This document shows, one piece after another, positions 6,619 to 7,484 of a stretch of DNA of 7,484 bases. The stretch lies in contig DQBY01000021.1 of NCBI GenBank assembly GCA_003534085.1, forward strand, positions 1-7,484, read 5' to 3'. The notes below the pieces were generated by a model, which did no database searches, was not told where the DNA came from, and was given only the letters and a program-made list of their open reading frames with translations. The stretch's first letter is position 1. The number at the start of each line of letters is the position of its first letter. The stretch comes from Candidatus Moraniibacteriota bacterium (GTDB lineage Bacteria > Patescibacteriota > Minisyncoccia > Moranbacterales > UBA2206). The position numbers were made by a program, and so were the translations under genes.

Positions 6619-6627
6619 AGGGCTGTT
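6602..6627 (-). terminator. Rho-independent terminator of the nucleotidyltransferase gene
   Basis: On the minus strand AACAGCC, a 6-base loop CTCAAA, then GGCTGTT makes a perfect 7-bp stem, directly followed by further T residues (the A7 run at 6603-6609 on the plus strand). It begins only 5 bases after the TGA stop at 6633. It separates the edge gene from the kinase-pilus unit. Confidence 0.85.
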
Positions 6628-6632
6628 CTTTG

Positions 6633-7484
6633 TCATCGCGCCAGATCGTTCAAAGTTTTTTTAAATTGCTCGAACACTTTCGGGCCTTGATTTTCAAAAT
6701 TGGGCCAGAATCCGAGCTCCTCATCGCCATATATCACGATTCCTCCGTTCTGCTCTGTCAATGGATTTTTTTTGATCCGGCCGATCTGATATTTTTTCAA
6801 AACTTGTTCCAATTTAGCGGATAAAAGGATCTTTTCCAGGATTGCTCTGGCAATCTTTGGGAAAAAAGAGTCTTTGATTATTTTCAGATTGCCCGGATCC
6901 GGAACAAAATTTTTCTTATAGCCTCCTATCCAATCATTGGCGGCATGAAATTTTCCAAACTCTCCGCCATTAAAAAGCGGCGTCATGAAAGAATATTCGT
7001 GGGCGGAAAAAATATCTTTCACGCTGACCTGGAAATCATCGGTGATGAAATGATTGAGACAGATCCTGTTTGTTATTTTTTTCCCGTGCCTTCTTTTGCC
7101 CAAAAGATGGATAAGGCCCGTCAAGAAAAATCTGCCGGTGAATATTTTTCCTTTCTTGAAAGCGACCAAAATATCGATATCGCTCCGTCTCTCGGCATTT
7201 TTCATCGCCAGCCTGCCCGTGACTGCGACAAACTTGATGAAGGGAACGAAACGCAGCCACCAGACCGCTCGACGGGCGATCCGCATTTTCTGTTCGGAAA
7301 TTTTATTCCTCCTGATCCTCTGCCCCACAAGATCTTTCCTTCCTTTCAGAAAATGAAACCCGTTGTCTTCTTCAATGAATCTTTTAATATTATCCGATTC
7401 CAGCTCAGTAATAATATCGTGCAAAGGATATTGTTCATTGATCCTTGATCCTTGATCATTGATCACTGTCAGATATTTCCAAAT
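6633..7484 (-). CDS. Nucleotidyltransferase-fold protein, 5' end outside the window
   Basis: Partial gene. Counting from a GTG at 7466, 277 residues are visible, but the frame stays open to the last base and adds IWKYLT. The centre has AVTGRLAMKNAERRSDIDILVAF (81-103): the Pol-beta-type nucleotidyltransferase motif with metal ligands D96 and D98. Arg85 stands where Ser is usual in the G-S pair. Around it are GFHFLKGRKDLVGQR (36-50), ICLNHFITDD (135-144) and FQ/FK-type charged helices near the C-terminus. I recall proteins of this layout in Patescibacteria with an N-terminal winged-helix-like part containing 'EIWKYL', so I judge the true start to lie upstream and 7466 to be internal. Substrate and role unknown. 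A cluster of five 7-bp repeats encodes part of the N-terminal region (TVINDQGSRINEQ). The gene ends in TGA before a terminator and is probably unrelated to the pilus operon. Fold likely; function open. Confidence 0.75.
   Translation of the reverse strand: MWKYLTVINDQGSRINEQYPLHDIITELESDNIKRFIEEDNGFHFLKGRKDLVGQRIRRNKISEQKMRIARRAVWWLRFVPFIKFVAVTGRLAMKNAERRSDIDILVAFKKGKIFTGRFFLTGLIHLLGKRRHGKKITNRICLNHFITDDFQVSVKDIFSAHEYSFMTPLFNGGEFGKFHAANDWIGGYKKNFVPDPGNLKIIKDSFFPKIARAILEKILLSAKLEQVLKKYQIGRIKKNPLTEQNGGIVIYGDEELGFWPNFENQGPKVFEQFKKTLNDLAR
7430..7464. repeat. Five tandem 7-bp repeats inside the edge gene
   Basis: On the minus strand the units read GATCAAT, GATCAAG, GATCAAG, GATCAAT, GAACAAT with no gaps (consensus GATCAAK). 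They are translated in the open frame as the linker around residues 1-12 from the GTG at 7466. The period is not a multiple of three, so copy-number change would shift the frame unless changed in threes. Confidence 0.85.

Noticed and set aside
6945..7448. Plus-strand frame opposite the nucleotidyltransferase gene, and a short minus-strand frame at 7036-7260
   Set aside because: Both are shadows of the 6633-7484 gene, which has the conserved DID motif and a terminator at its end.
7430..7464. CRISPR array
   Set aside because: Units are 7 bp with no spacers; this is a simple tandem repeat.
7464..7466. GTG at 7466 as the true start of the nucleotidyltransferase gene
   Set aside because: It sits at the edge of a tandem repeat with no ribosome site, and the upstream codons stay in frame to the window edge and read IWKYLT, which looks like part of the family's N-terminal domain.
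21..7484. Alternative genetic code with TGA read as Gly (as in Gracilibacteria/SR1)
   Set aside because: TGA ends the pilB, large prepilin and nucleotidyltransferase genes at the expected family lengths, and no gene contains internal TGA.
1..7484. tRNA, rRNA, riboswitch or insertion-sequence genes
   Set aside because: No cloverleaf-like, rRNA-like or transposase-like sequence seen; nearly all bases are explained by the seven minus-strand genes and their short gaps.

Overview
The window reads as bacterial chromosomal DNA, most likely from the candidate phyla radiation (Patescibacteria, Parcubacteria-like). This assignment rests on protein style, not on a marker gene. The sensor-less kinase with a 'VW+TPSFLF-MG' membrane start, the receiver-only regulator ending in a 'YLVKSNYKMEDIV' segment, and the edge nucleotidyltransferase all resemble families I recall as common in that group. 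The standard genetic code is used: TGA is a genuine stop in three genes. Every convincing gene lies on the minus strand, so transcription runs from high to low coordinates.

Right edge (6633-7484): a nucleotidyltransferase-fold gene entering from outside the window. Its reading frame runs open to the last base, and it carries a five-copy 7-bp tandem repeat inside the frame. It ends at a rho-independent terminator (6602-6627). A partial direct copy of that terminator overlaps the promoter of the next transcription unit.

Main cluster (21-6520): histidine kinase, receiver-only response regulator, PilB/GspE assembly ATPase, PilC/GspF platform protein, a 456-residue prepilin with three predicted beta-sandwich repeats, and a GspJ/PilW-like prepilin. 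The first three are separated by 24 and 33 bp. PilB and PilC are separated by 107 bp, almost filled by a 31-bp inverted repeat made of TACGA-type units. PilC and the first prepilin are separated by 70 very AT-rich bp. The two prepilins overlap by 4 bp (ATGA). No gene end or terminator is visible on the left, so the operon probably continues beyond position 1.

How the genes fit together: PilB powers and PilC anchors assembly of a type IV pilus or related filament. The two prepilins look like minor pilins, and the larger one could present its globular repeats at the tip or surface. The kinase and receiver could tune filament assembly by phosphorylation and protein contact rather than transcription, because the receiver has no output domain. 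Major pilin, prepilin peptidase, PilT and PilMNO are not in the window.

The points most worth a second look are the two-component/pilus linkage, the multidomain prepilin, the two unrelated 7-bp-unit repeat clusters (one in a reading frame, one as an intergenic hairpin), and the near absence of Shine-Dalgarno sequences at the starts.
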